DNA of 64,000 bases from CAVXTF01 sp963701375 (GTDB lineage Bacteria > Actinomycetota > Acidimicrobiia > Acidimicrobiales > CAVXTF01): positions 1,178,001-1,242,000 of the forward strand of contig CAVOZT010000004.1 in assembly GCA_963701375.1 (NCBI GenBank), written 5' to 3'. Of this stretch, positions 17,267 through 24,684 are shown in pieces (position 1 is the stretch's first letter; each line of letters opens with the position of its first letter). Under the pieces are notes generated by a model, which did not search any database, was not told where the DNA came from, and worked only from the letters and a program-made list of their open reading frames with translations. The translations under genes were made by a program, and so were the position numbers.

Positions 17267-17787
17267 TTATCTCAGAGGCCTTAGCGACGGCTGCGAGTCG
17301 AGTACTGCCATACCGATGCTTGCCGCCCACGTCCGGATTTCGTCCCAATTTCGTTGATCCTCAGAAGGAGCCTTTGCTATCCGCACGATCGCGCGCTCGG
17401 CGACGCGTAGTCCACTCTTGTCGAGCTTGCCTCGGAAGACGCGGTGGTCACGGGCTGAGAGCTCCTTTGCGATCTGGTCGCCCTGACGTCGGTCAGCTGG
17501 TCGTCCGGCTTAGATCGGTCTGTCACCGGCCCGCTCGAGAACAACCACACTGGAATCGAGGCGAGGGTCGCCGTCTCGCGTGCCACAAACTCCTTGGCGG
17601 CCTTCATCCACTGATCCATGTGGATGGCACTCCCCAAAACGACGGCGTCGTACTCGTCGATCGTCTGGACATCTTGCACCGGCACTACGGAAACCTCTAG
17701 CCCGCGGGTCGCAAGCTCGGACCCAATCGCCTCCCCGATTTCGTAAGTTGAGCCATGCTTCGACGCAACGGTTACGAGGATCTTCAT
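17267..17787 (-). CDS. flavodoxin-domain protein (HemG/protoporphyrinogen oxidase-like), one frame break
   Basis: About 173 residues when one missing base near 17485 is allowed. It starts KILVTVASKHGSTYEIGEAIG, the FMN phosphate loop, and has YDAVVLGSAIHMDQWMKAAKEF and VWLFSSGPV. After the break the other frame continues DHRVFRGKLDKSGLRVAERAIVR ... NWDEIRTWA, the normal C terminus of the family. It is a cytosolic or membrane-associated FMN electron carrier; relatives oxidise protoporphyrinogen with quinone. The ATG overlaps the stop of the SRPBCC gene (ATGA), so the two are one operon. Confidence 0.78.
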
Positions 17788-18572
17788 CGAACCTCCCTCT
17801 TAACGACCAGACGATGAAACGATCTTGTGCCCCCGATTACGCAGTAGCCGACAGCCTCTTCGACTCCAATGAGGGGGTCTTCCCGCGAAGCGACCGTGTG
17901 CAGTCGTACACGGGCCGCTCGTTCGATACTTCGCTTGAGCACGGCCAACATACGTGCCTGCATGGTCCAGGTAACGGGGATATAGAGCCAGTAGTTGACG
18001 AAGCGCTCTATCCAACGTGGGCGGATGGCCTGGTAGCCGCCCATGACCAGACGTGTGCGTCCGCCAGGCAGTTCGTTCAACAAGAAGCCCCAGAGTCCTT
18101 CCACATAGGCAGACGGCCGCGGCTGTTTCGGATCGAGGTGACGACCTCGCAGATCGGTCAACACCCGCAATCCCAAGAAGCGATTCGGTTCGAGGGCTGC
18201 GACCTCCCACGCGTCTACTGGACCGCTCCGTGTCCAGTACTTCACGTAGTCGCCCAGGGCCAGGTCTTGCCACTCGGTGTGGACCTCCTGGGCACTTGGG
18301 CGACCTCCATTGTCGAGGCGGTCCCAGGAGTACCAACCGCCACGATCACCGCCCATCTGGACAAGCCACGGCCAGACCTGGTCCGGTGACGCGTCGATCG
18401 TGACGGCCATGGTCGCCGCCCTCTCGCCCTCAGGGACCAGGTCAGCGCAAGGATACGGCGCAGCGACTTCCTCATTACTTGCGCCCCACCGCATAAGCCG
18501 AGGACGCACCCAGACTCCGTAGCCGACTGCTGCCAAGCACGCCACACCGGCGGTCTTGCGTCCGAATGTCAT
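17784..18572 (-). CDS. SRPBCC (START-like) family protein with N-terminal membrane segment
   Basis: 262 residues. A short hydrophobic N-terminal segment (GVACLAAVGYGVWV) is followed by a START-like lipid-binding domain: MAVTIDASPDQVWPWLVQMGGDRGGWYSWDRLDNGG, EWQDLALGDYV and FLLNELPGGRTRLVM. This subfamily is often found beside flavodoxin or polyketide-cyclase-like genes. The ATG at 18572 was chosen because an upstream ATG at 18605 would overlap the DevR-like box at 18606. It is translationally coupled to the flavodoxin gene downstream. Confidence 0.8.
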   Translation of the reverse strand: MTFGRKTAGVACLAAVGYGVWVRPRLMRWGASNEEVAAPYPCADLVPEGERAATMAVTIDASPDQVWPWLVQMGGDRGGWYSWDRLDNGGRPSAQEVHTEWQDLALGDYVKYWTRSGPVDAWEVAALEPNRFLGLRVLTDLRGRHLDPKQPRPSAYVEGLWGFLLNELPGGRTRLVMGGYQAIRPRWIERFVNYWLYIPVTWTMQARMLAVLKRSIERAARVRLHTVASREDPLIGVEEAVGYCVIGGTRSFHRLVVKREVR

Positions 18573-18605
18573 ACAACAAGCGTGCAACCCTGCGTACCGA
18601 GCCAC

Positions 18606-18624
18606 AAGGGACCAATGTCACATG
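18606..18624. promoter_or_regulatory. DevR-box-like palindrome
   Basis: AAGGGACCAATGTCACATG. The left half and centre are identical to the pattern (GGGACCAAT); the right half is GTCAC instead of GCCCT. It lies 34-52 bases before the SRPBCC gene start. Confidence 0.5.
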
Positions 18625-18799
18625 TGCTCTAGACATCCGAGCGGGATTGCCAGTTGCCGGTTGCACTTCCGCTCCGTGTCCTCACTCATCCCCCCGCTTG
18701 GGCGCGCAGGTCCGGCTCAACCGTGGGCCGAAATATTGACTCGGACCCGCACCCGACATACTCGGTAGCTGGGAGGGTCGGAATATGTCAGCCAACGAG

Positions 18800-19015
18800 T
18801 TACGCGTTTATCGCTCTTCGATGACGGCGCGATTCCGCCCTGCGCGGAACGCCCCAGCCTGAGCACCGATGGAGATGTGAGCCTTCGGGAGCCAGCAAGC
18901 CGCACCTTGGGCAACCGGCTTCTGCACGCGTCGCATCTTCCGAAGAGAAGTATTCGTCGCTGTGACTCTCACAAAAGCGCGTGCCCAGTGTTGCTTCTTC
19001 GGCACACCCCTGCAA
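18800..19015 (-). CDS. possible small zinc-ribbon protein
   Basis: About 71 residues. The reading GCAEEATLGTRFCESH, then CPRCGLLAPEGSHLHRC, gives paired cysteines and histidines spaced like small actinobacterial zinc-ribbon proteins. The start is weak: TTG at 19015, no clear ribosome site, and the same frame continues upstream to a stop at 19037. It may be truncated at its N terminus or a remnant. A competing frame at 18808-19020 lacks the Cys pattern. Confidence 0.4.
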   Translation of the reverse strand: MQGCAEEATLGTRFCESHSDEYFSSEDATRAEAGCPRCGLLAPEGSHLHRCSGWGVPRRAESRRHRRAINA

Positions 19016-19062
19016 TGCACTCGCAGAAGTGGGGCATTATGGACGAACCGTCGCGCGCCGAT

Positions 19063-19632
19063 CTAGCCATCTTGAGTATTGAGGCTGAACATAAGGCTGC
19101 GAATCTGCCTGATGGCCTTGTCTAGCTCTTCGATAGTGGCCTCGATCCGTTGCGAAACCGCGGGATCGTCCACGTACTGGATAGCACCTTGCAACCCCAG
19201 GCTGGCCGCGAAGATGGGTTGGATCACGAAGTCGTTGAGTTCCGTCCCAATGCGATCGACAGTGCCGCGCGGAACGACCCGCTCGGTCGCGACCTGGTAA
19301 TCCGCGTCACCACCCGTGGGAAGGTCGACAACCGTCTGAACCAATGCAACAACCGAGTTCAGGAGATCCGCGGCTGCTGGGACCACGACCACTTGCACGG
19401 CGTCATTGGGTTGCTCTGATAGAAGGTGCCCGTCCAAGTCAACTCCGTCAAGCACAACCGCGGCCCTGTGTAGGGCGTGCGAGGCGTCAATGAACCTCAT
19501 CGCGCGGTCCCCGTCGTATCTACCGTCATTCATGACCTGTCGCGACAGCAGGCCGAGCATTTCCTCCAGGGGATTCCTGCGTGTCTCCATCCGATGGTCC
19601 AGGGCCAACTCATTCTCCTTGCCCGAAGGCAT
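19063..19632 (-). CDS. DevS-like dimerisation-domain protein lacking phospho-His and ATPase domain
   Basis: 189 residues. The C-terminal part VDRIGTELNDFVIQPIFAASLGLQGAI ... RIEATIEELDKAIRQIRSLMFSLN aligns with the HisKA_3 domain of DevS (RDRLARDLHDTVIQRLFAVG in this window), but the phospho-acceptor His is Asn133 and the protein stops right after the second helix, with no HATPase. Residues 1-120 are an unrecognised, possibly GAF-like region. The ATG at 19632 has no ribosome site, whereas a TTG at 19608 has AAGGAG 6 bases upstream and may be the true start. It could dimerise with or sequester DevS or DevR (inference). Confidence 0.7.
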   Translation of the reverse strand: MPSGKENELALDHRMETRRNPLEEMLGLLSRQVMNDGRYDGDRAMRFIDASHALHRAAVVLDGVDLDGHLLSEQPNDAVQVVVVPAAADLLNSVVALVQTVVDLPTGGDADYQVATERVVPRGTVDRIGTELNDFVIQPIFAASLGLQGAIQYVDDPAVSQRIEATIEELDKAIRQIRSLMFSLNTQDG

Positions 19633-19782
19633 CAGGATCTAAGAGATGGCCGGTTGCAGCAGGATCTGGGCAACCGCCGGACAGGTCAAAGGTCTTGATC
19701 GCGAGCGTAGCGCAGAAACACGCAGGTGAACGACGGGTGAGTCAGGACACCGTGGTTCAAGCCAGAGGCGTCACGCACCTGT

Positions 19783-20745
19783 TCAACTGCCGCCGTCCCC
19801 GGCGGTTCCTAAGTTCCTTTTCGAAGTCAGTGCCAGCGACGCGACCTCTAAGCGAGTTCCCCGCGTGCCGGCAAGAATCTCGTTAGCGTCCGAAAGCATT
19901 CCGATACCCGCAAAGTGGCCCCCGCCCTCGATGAAGCGACAGATCGCCTCGACTTTCGGCCCCATCGAGCCCGTAGCCCAGCTGTGCGACCGCAACTCCG
20001 AGACCGTGGTCAAACCGAGTGCGTGCGCTTCTTGAGTGCCATATCCAAGCTGCACCGCAGGGACGTCGGTAAGCAGCAGGAGCCCGTCCGCTTTGAGCTC
20101 TCGAGCGAGCAGTGCAGAGGAAAGGTCCTTGTCGATCACGGCTTCGACACCACTGAGAGCACCTGAAGAATCGCGGACGACCGGAATTCCCCCGCCTCCT
20201 ACACAGATAACGATTGCGCCATCGTCGAGCATGGCTTCGATGCTGCCCAGCTCTTCGAATTCCTTCGGTTCTGGTGACGCAACGACTCTCCGCCAGGCTG
20301 AACCGTCCTTTGCCATCACCCATCCCTTCATTTGCGTCAACACGTTGGCTCCGGGTTCGGCGTATATAGGCCCGACGAACTTCGTCGGATGATCAAAGGC
20401 CGGATCGTCGATGTCGACGACGGTCTGGCAGATCAGACTGACGACCCGTCGATCCGGAAGCGCGTTCTCGAATGCTTGGAGAAGCCAGTACCCGATCATT
20501 CCCTGCGTCTCAGCGCCTAGGACGTCGAAAGGATACGGTCGAGACAGCGAGAAGTCCCTGCTGCTTTCCTCGGCGAACACACCCACTTGTGGACCATTGC
20601 CGTGCGTGATGACGAGATCATGCGCGCTGGTCAAAGGTGCAAGTGCCTCGACTGCTCGCTGAGCACGACGCTGTTGGAGATAGGCCTCTGGCCGCTGTCC
20701 ACGCTCGAGCAGCGCGTTTCCCCCAAGTGCGACCACGATTCGCAT
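19783..20745 (-). CDS. arcC: carbamate kinase
   Basis: 320 residues. MRIVVALGGNALLERGQ and LVITHGNGPQVG form the nucleotide/carbamate site; GAETQGMIGYWLLQAFEN, FVGPIY, IVICVGGGGIPVV, AVIDKDLSSALLA and GSMGPKVEAICRF are all carbamate kinase signatures. It makes ATP from carbamoyl phosphate and ADP, the energy-yielding step of the arginine deiminase pathway. GGAGG lies 6 bases before the ATG, immediately after the stop of the repeat-protein gene, so both belong to one transcript. It is 16 kb from arcA, an unusual split for this pathway. Confidence 0.95.
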   Translation of the reverse strand: MRIVVALGGNALLERGQRPEAYLQQRRAQRAVEALAPLTSAHDLVITHGNGPQVGVFAEESSRDFSLSRPYPFDVLGAETQGMIGYWLLQAFENALPDRRVVSLICQTVVDIDDPAFDHPTKFVGPIYAEPGANVLTQMKGWVMAKDGSAWRRVVASPEPKEFEELGSIEAMLDDGAIVICVGGGGIPVVRDSSGALSGVEAVIDKDLSSALLARELKADGLLLLTDVPAVQLGYGTQEAHALGLTTVSELRSHSWATGSMGPKVEAICRFIEGGGHFAGIGMLSDANEILAGTRGTRLEVASLALTSKRNLGTAGDGGS

Positions 20746-20746
20746 T

Positions 20747-21811
20747 TCAAACCTCCAATGTCGCGACCTTCACAGCCTTGATCGTGTGCAAGCCGTTCTC
20801 TGCCTGGTCGAAGAAGACAGAGGGCGAAGGTCTGTTCATGTGTTCCCCTGCCGGACCGCGTTGATCGCGAAGACCGGTCGGTCGAGATGGTGGCGCGCTC
20901 AGAGAGCCGAGGTAGGGAGCGCCACCGAGGGCAAATACCCCTCCGTCGGCGGCGGCCAGCCAGTAGCCTGCCCCTGACGCGTTTGCGGCGATGCCAACCA
21001 CCGGCGCGGCGAGCACGGTGTTGGCCATGGAACCGCCGTAGGTTGCGTCACCGAAGCTGAACACACCTCCGTCGGCGGCGGCCAACCAATAGCCGTTTCC
21101 GTCCGCCGTCACGGCTGCGCCCACCACCGGCGCATTGAGCGTCTTGTTTCCCACAGACCCGCGAAATACGGCGTCACCGAAGCTGAACATCCCGCCGTCG
21201 GAATCGACGATCCAGTAGCCCTTGCCGTCGTGAGTGGCAACCATTGCGACAGGCTTTCCGGCGTGCGCCCTGCCGTGGGCGGTCGTGGTCTCGTCGCCGT
21301 AGTTGACTGCGTCACCGAAGCTCTGAACCGAGCCGAGCCCGCTCAGCCCTTCTTCCAATACCCAGTAACCATTGCCGTCAGGAGTTGCGACTATATCTAT
21401 GGAGCTGGGCCATGTGTCGGCCCCTCCGCTGTAGGCGGAGGTGTCGGCCGGCTGACCGTAAGAGACGGCGTCGCCGTAGGAGAAGATGTCGCCGCTGTAG
21501 GCGTTCAGGATCCAGTACCCAGCGCCGTCAGGAGTCGCCGCCATCGACCAGCACGAGCCGTTGGGCATCGAGCGGCCTGGGGGATTCGCTGGACAGCGGG
21601 TCGGATCCGAGGCAGCTGAGCCCTCGAAGTGAACTCCGTACGCGAATACGCCGCCGTCGCCAGCCTCGAGCCAATATCCCGGGGCGGCAGGTGTTGCCGA
21701 AGCCGCGCCACCACTGACCATCACGTACGCGAGGGTGGACACACAGCAAAGCAGGATTGCCACGTCTGACGTGACGACCCTCGACCAGACTCTCCGGGTG
21801 CGCTTTGGCAT
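20747..21811 (-). CDS. secreted repeat protein ('GYWLAAADGGVFSFGDA' repeats)
   Basis: 354 residues. An N-terminal signal/anchor (VAILLCCVSTLAYVMVSGGAASA) is followed by about six tandem repeats of roughly 45-50 residues, each with GYW(L/I)..A/D.DGG(V/M)FSFGDA. This suggests a beta-propeller-like surface domain; such proteins are abundant in Acidimicrobiia and have no proven role. The last 45 residues (GLRDQRGPAGEHMNRPSPS ... VKVATLEV) are unlike the repeats. The ATG at 21811 follows GGAGAGGTGA. It is the first gene of a transcript with arcC, behind the box at 21924. Confidence 0.75.
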   Translation of the reverse strand: MPKRTRRVWSRVVTSDVAILLCCVSTLAYVMVSGGAASATPAAPGYWLEAGDGGVFAYGVHFEGSAASDPTRCPANPPGRSMPNGSCWSMAATPDGAGYWILNAYSGDIFSYGDAVSYGQPADTSAYSGGADTWPSSIDIVATPDGNGYWVLEEGLSGLGSVQSFGDAVNYGDETTTAHGRAHAGKPVAMVATHDGKGYWIVDSDGGMFSFGDAVFRGSVGNKTLNAPVVGAAVTADGNGYWLAAADGGVFSFGDATYGGSMANTVLAAPVVGIAANASGAGYWLAAADGGVFALGGAPYLGSLSAPPSRPTGLRDQRGPAGEHMNRPSPSVFFDQAENGLHTIKAVKVATLEV

Positions 21812-21923
21812 GTGATCACCTCTCCTTGACTCCGCGAGGAGTCTGTTCTGCACGTGTTCTTCAAAGACATGCACAACTCATTCTGTGACGCAGCCATTGT
21901 CTGGTCCGTGCGCACCCGACGAC

Positions 21924-21940
21924 AGGGCCGAAGGTCCTAA
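21924..21940. promoter_or_regulatory. DevR-box-like palindrome
   Basis: AGGGCCGAAGGTCCTAA; on the minus strand TTAGGACCTTCGGCCCT, the same core as the box at 23075. It is 113 bases before the repeat-protein/arcC operon and directly before a cupin fragment on the plus strand. Confidence 0.68.
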
Positions 21941-22066
21941 CAAGAAGGAGATGTCACGGTCGGTGACAAGTTCTTGCACGTCCACGCCAGTCAAGAAGAC
22001 TCCTTCTACGTCTTGGAAGGGGTACTGACAGTCCAGTTGGGGGACGATGTCCCCCGTTCGACTTAA
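21941..22066 (+). pseudogene. cupin-domain fragment
   Basis: 41 codons reading GDKFLHVHASQEDSFYVLEG and VLTVQLGDDVP, the metal-binding HxH...E core of a cupin. There is no start codon in frame after the TAA at 21938, and the frame ends at 22064, inside the barrel. Only about a third of a cupin remains, so it is a relic. Its 3' end overlaps the stop of the CBS-like gene. Confidence 0.6.
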
Positions 22067-22497
22067 CGTCCCGGCTCAGGTTCTCGTGGGTCCCTTGTTC
22101 CCCTGACTACGGCGCCCAGTATGTCGAGGGCTGTTGCCAAGCCCACAGGAGCGTCATCGTCGAACACGGCCACAACGTCGAGCTCGTATGCGGCCATCTC
22201 TTCACCGACGTCGGCCGGGTGTTGTTGACAGCTCACCATTCTCGGCACCGGGCGCATAATCTCGCCTGCCCAGACAATGTCCGGATCAGCGCCCGCAGCC
22301 ACCGCCTCGATGATGTGTGCCGCGGTCACGAACCCTGAAGGCCCGACCGCGTCCTCCACCAGGACAGCGCCTACGCCCGACTCGACCATCGACCGGGTGA
22401 CGGAGCGCAGACTCGTTAGCCCGCCCACTCGGGTAGGAACCCGTATAGGAAACCGTCGGATCTGATCGGTGCCGTTGGCAGGACTATCCGTCGTCAC
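22063..22497 (-). CDS. divergent CBS-pair protein
   Basis: 144 residues. Two weak CBS motifs: RSVTRSMVESGVGAVLVEDAVGPSGFVTAAHIIEAVAAG, and AGEIMRPVPRMVSCQQHPADVGEEMAAYELDVVAVFDDDAPVGLATALDIL. It is more diverged than the CBS protein at 10421. Its ATG lies inside the upstream gene (overlap 14 bases), so it is translated from the same message as the split-barrel protein. The tight pairing suggests the CBS protein may regulate or bind that partner (inference). Confidence 0.75.
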   Translation of the reverse strand: MTTDSPANGTDQIRRFPIRVPTRVGGLTSLRSVTRSMVESGVGAVLVEDAVGPSGFVTAAHIIEAVAAGADPDIVWAGEIMRPVPRMVSCQQHPADVGEEMAAYELDVVAVFDDDAPVGLATALDILGAVVRGTRDPREPEPGR

Positions 22498-22942
22498 GAC
22501 CGTCCTCCGGCACTTGTAGCGTTCCCCACGTCAGACTCCGACCCGAGATCAAGGTTGAAGGCACTCTGACCAGAAGCGAATTGTTACCGCCCACCCATGT
22601 GTGCAGACGCGAACCAGCCCTTTCGATTTCTGAGAACTCCGTGACCAGCTGAGCGATCCCTGTGACGAGGACGCTCCAGCCTTTGCACGATTCAAGATCG
22701 ATTTCGTCTGCCTCCATACTCACGACCTGTCCGTGGACCGAAGACGTGAGTACGGATGAGCTCTGTGTGCCGAAGACCAAGTCCTCGTCGAGTACCGACA
22801 CATTTACCGGCAATGCGATTGGAATGCAGTTGACGCTCAGGACGACGCGAGCGATCCGGGTACCTCGGAGCAACTCCATGCACTCCGCACGGCTGAGCTC
22901 GACAGGCGGGGACCTCTGTCCAGGGTCCAAGGCAATCTCCAT
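22484..22942 (-). CDS. pyridoxamine 5'-phosphate oxidase-fold protein
   Basis: 152 residues. ELSRAECMELLRGTRIARVVLSVNCIPIALPVNVSVLDEDLVFGT and VSMEADEIDLESCKGWSVLVTGIAQLV are the split-barrel family marks, as in the two other copies at 9872 and 11618. The ATG at 22942 was chosen for AGGA 7 bases upstream; the longer frame to 23023 adds unrelated residues. It is the first gene of a two-gene transcript with the CBS protein, divergent from the membrane protein, with a strong DevR-like box between them. Confidence 0.82.
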   Translation of the reverse strand: MEIALDPGQRSPPVELSRAECMELLRGTRIARVVLSVNCIPIALPVNVSVLDEDLVFGTQSSSVLTSSVHGQVVSMEADEIDLESCKGWSVLVTGIAQLVTEFSEIERAGSRLHTWVGGNNSLLVRVPSTLISGRSLTWGTLQVPEDGRDDG

Positions 22943-23074
22943 ATCGACATCCTGCGCGTCCGCCCTGGTCGTGAACAGGGCCGAATGACACTTTCGGGAC
23001 TTGAACCCGCCTCGGGCGTTCAACTAGCCGAAGCCGGTCGGCGTCCGAGGATGTGACAAATGACCCTGTTGTTG

Positions 23075-23091
23075 TGGGACCTTCGGCCCTG
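23075..23091. promoter_or_regulatory. DevR-box-like palindrome (strong)
   Basis: TGGGACCTTCGGCCCTG. It lies 71-87 bases before the membrane protein GTG (23162) and 133 bases before the split-barrel gene start (22942), so it could serve one or both. Confidence 0.72.
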
Positions 23092-23161
23092 CCACACCGG
23101 GCCACAAAGGCGCAACCTGGTCACAAGGCCAATTCGGGAATCGACTTATAGGAGGAAGACC

Positions 23162-23779
23162 GTGAAAAGAAAGACCTTTGACATGCTTCTGACTGCCGGC
23201 GGCGGGGTGGTCGTCGTTGTGCTCCTCGTTGCAGGCGCGCTCGGGATGTGGGGCTACAACTTCGCTAACTCCAACGTCCACAACCAGCTTGCCGAGCAGC
23301 AGATCACGTTTCCCTCTGCTGCGGCGTTCGCTCACCCTAAGGCGGGCAGCGAGATCACTCCCAGCATGATCCCGTCGGTCTCACAGTACGCCGGGCAGCA
23401 GCTCGTGACCGGCCAGCAAGCCGAGATTTACGCCGACGACTTCATCGCGGTGCACATTCAAGAGATAGGCGGCGGGCTGTCGTACGCGCAGCTGTCTACC
23501 AAGGCCAGGTCGCTCCCTCCGGGATCTGCGGCCGCTACAGCAGCCGAAGCTCAAGCTCAGACGGTGCTACAGGGCACGACCCTCCGCGGCCTGCTGCTCG
23601 AGGCGTACGCATTCTGGACCTTCGGGCAGATTGCATTCTTCGCCTCCGTCGCATGCTTCGCATTGGCGGGCATCATGCTCGTGCTGATGCTGTTCGGGCT
23701 GCTGCACTTCCGCAGGGTGCCGGCTGATGCCGAATTCCCGGCGGTACGGACGACTGGCAGAGTGCCCGTCCCCGCCTGA
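23162..23779 (+). CDS. two-segment membrane protein of unknown function
   Basis: 205 residues. One membrane segment at about residues 8-32 (GGGVVVVVLLVAGALGMWGY), an Ala/Gln-rich outside domain of about 105 residues, then a second segment pair near residues 145-180 (IAFFASVACFALAGIMLVLMLFGLL). Internal phrases VSQYAGQQLVTGQQAEIYADDFIAVHIQEIG and TLRGLLLEAYAFWTFGQIAF look conserved but I cannot name the family. The GTG at 23162 has AGGAGG 6 bases upstream, which overrules a longer frame from 23060. Followed by a strong hairpin. Confidence 0.78.
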   Translation: MKRKTFDMLLTAGGGVVVVVLLVAGALGMWGYNFANSNVHNQLAEQQITFPSAAAFAHPKAGSEITPSMIPSVSQYAGQQLVTGQQAEIYADDFIAVHIQEIGGGLSYAQLSTKARSLPPGSAAATAAEAQAQTVLQGTTLRGLLLEAYAFWTFGQIAFFASVACFALAGIMLVLMLFGLLHFRRVPADAEFPAVRTTGRVPVPA

Positions 23780-23800
23780 CGCTCACACGAGACAACCTAT

Positions 23801-23833
23801 CTCACCCGGCCTCTGATTCTGAGGCCGGGTGAG
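23801..23833. terminator. strong hairpin between convergent genes
   Basis: CTCACCCGGCCTC, loop TGATTCT, GAGGCCGGGTGAG: 13 perfect base pairs. No T run follows on either strand, but it sits between convergent genes and can act in both directions. It also marks the end of the DevR-like island. Confidence 0.75.
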
Positions 23834-23871
23834 ATCACGTCAGGGCTCAAATCCGCCCGGCTAGATGGAAG

Positions 23872-24684
23872 TCAGGGGGACGTCCGGCGGTAGAGATTCA
23901 GCGAAATCACCAAGAACAAGACAAGGATCCCGATGCACCACAGCACTGACTGCCACAGCTCGTGGTAGACGGGTCCACCTTCGAAGAGAGCCCGTACCGA
24001 GTTGATCGTCACCGAAGCCGGCTGGTTCCTGGCGAAGGGCTGCAGCCACCCTGGCATGGTCGCGACCGGAACCAACGCGGAGCTTGCGAAGAAGAGGATG
24101 AACATCAGGAGGATCGCGGTCATCTGTGCGGTCTGGGGGTCCTTCACCGCAAGTCCGATCGAGGCGTAGACCCATGTGAATGCGTAGCCGAAGCCAATGA
24201 TGAGAGCGACTCCGGCCAGACATGCATCTAGGGCGTTGTGGAATCGGAAGCCCACGAGTAGCCCCAGGCAGATGATGAGCCCAAGGGCCAGTACCGCTCG
24301 GCACAGATCTGCCAGTGTCCTGCCGGCGAGAAACGCGGAGCGGGCCATCGGCAGGCTGCGGAAGCGATCGATCATTCCTGCTTCGAGATCGGTGGCGAGC
24401 GCCAGCGCGGTCGTCATGCCTCCAATGAGCACCGCTTCGAGGAAGATTCCCGGCACGACGTAGTCGACGTAGTCGACCCCTGGAACACGGATGGCGCCGC
24501 CGAGTACGTAGCGGAACAGAAGGAGAATGATCGTCGGCTGCGCCAGAGTCATGAAGAGAAGCTGGGGAGTGCGCACGATCCGAAGCAGATTTCGTTTGGT
24601 GATTCCCTTGATGTCTCGAAATGCGAGGCCGAGCGTGAGGGGCGTGGCGCTTACCAACCGTTCTTCCACAGCGATTTCAGACAT
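23872..24684 (-). CDS. ABC-2 type exporter permease (DrrB-like)
   Basis: 270 residues with six hydrophobic segments and the ABC-2 pattern RNLLRIVRTPQLLFMTLAQPTIILLLFRYVLGG ... MPGWLQPFARNQPASVTINSVRALFEG near the C terminus, typical of daunorubicin-type DrrB permeases. The ATG at 24684 (MSEIAVEERL) was chosen because the family starts there; it overlaps the ATPase gene by 8 bases. Partner of the ATPase at 24677-25663. The exported compound is unknown. Confidence 0.85.
   Translation of the reverse strand: MSEIAVEERLVSATPLTLGLAFRDIKGITKRNLLRIVRTPQLLFMTLAQPTIILLLFRYVLGGAIRVPGVDYVDYVVPGIFLEAVLIGGMTTALALATDLEAGMIDRFRSLPMARSAFLAGRTLADLCRAVLALGLIICLGLLVGFRFHNALDACLAGVALIIGFGYAFTWVYASIGLAVKDPQTAQMTAILLMFILFFASSALVPVATMPGWLQPFARNQPASVTINSVRALFEGGPVYHELWQSVLWCIGILVLFLVISLNLYRRTSP

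Noticed and set aside
16905..17348. Long minus-strand open frame
   Set aside because: It overlaps the restored C terminus of the flavodoxin gene in another frame and has no family resemblance or ribosome site.
19025..19042. GGGGCATTATGGACGAA as a box upstream of the small zinc-ribbon frame
   Set aside because: The halves are not inverted repeats of each other and the GGGAC half is absent.
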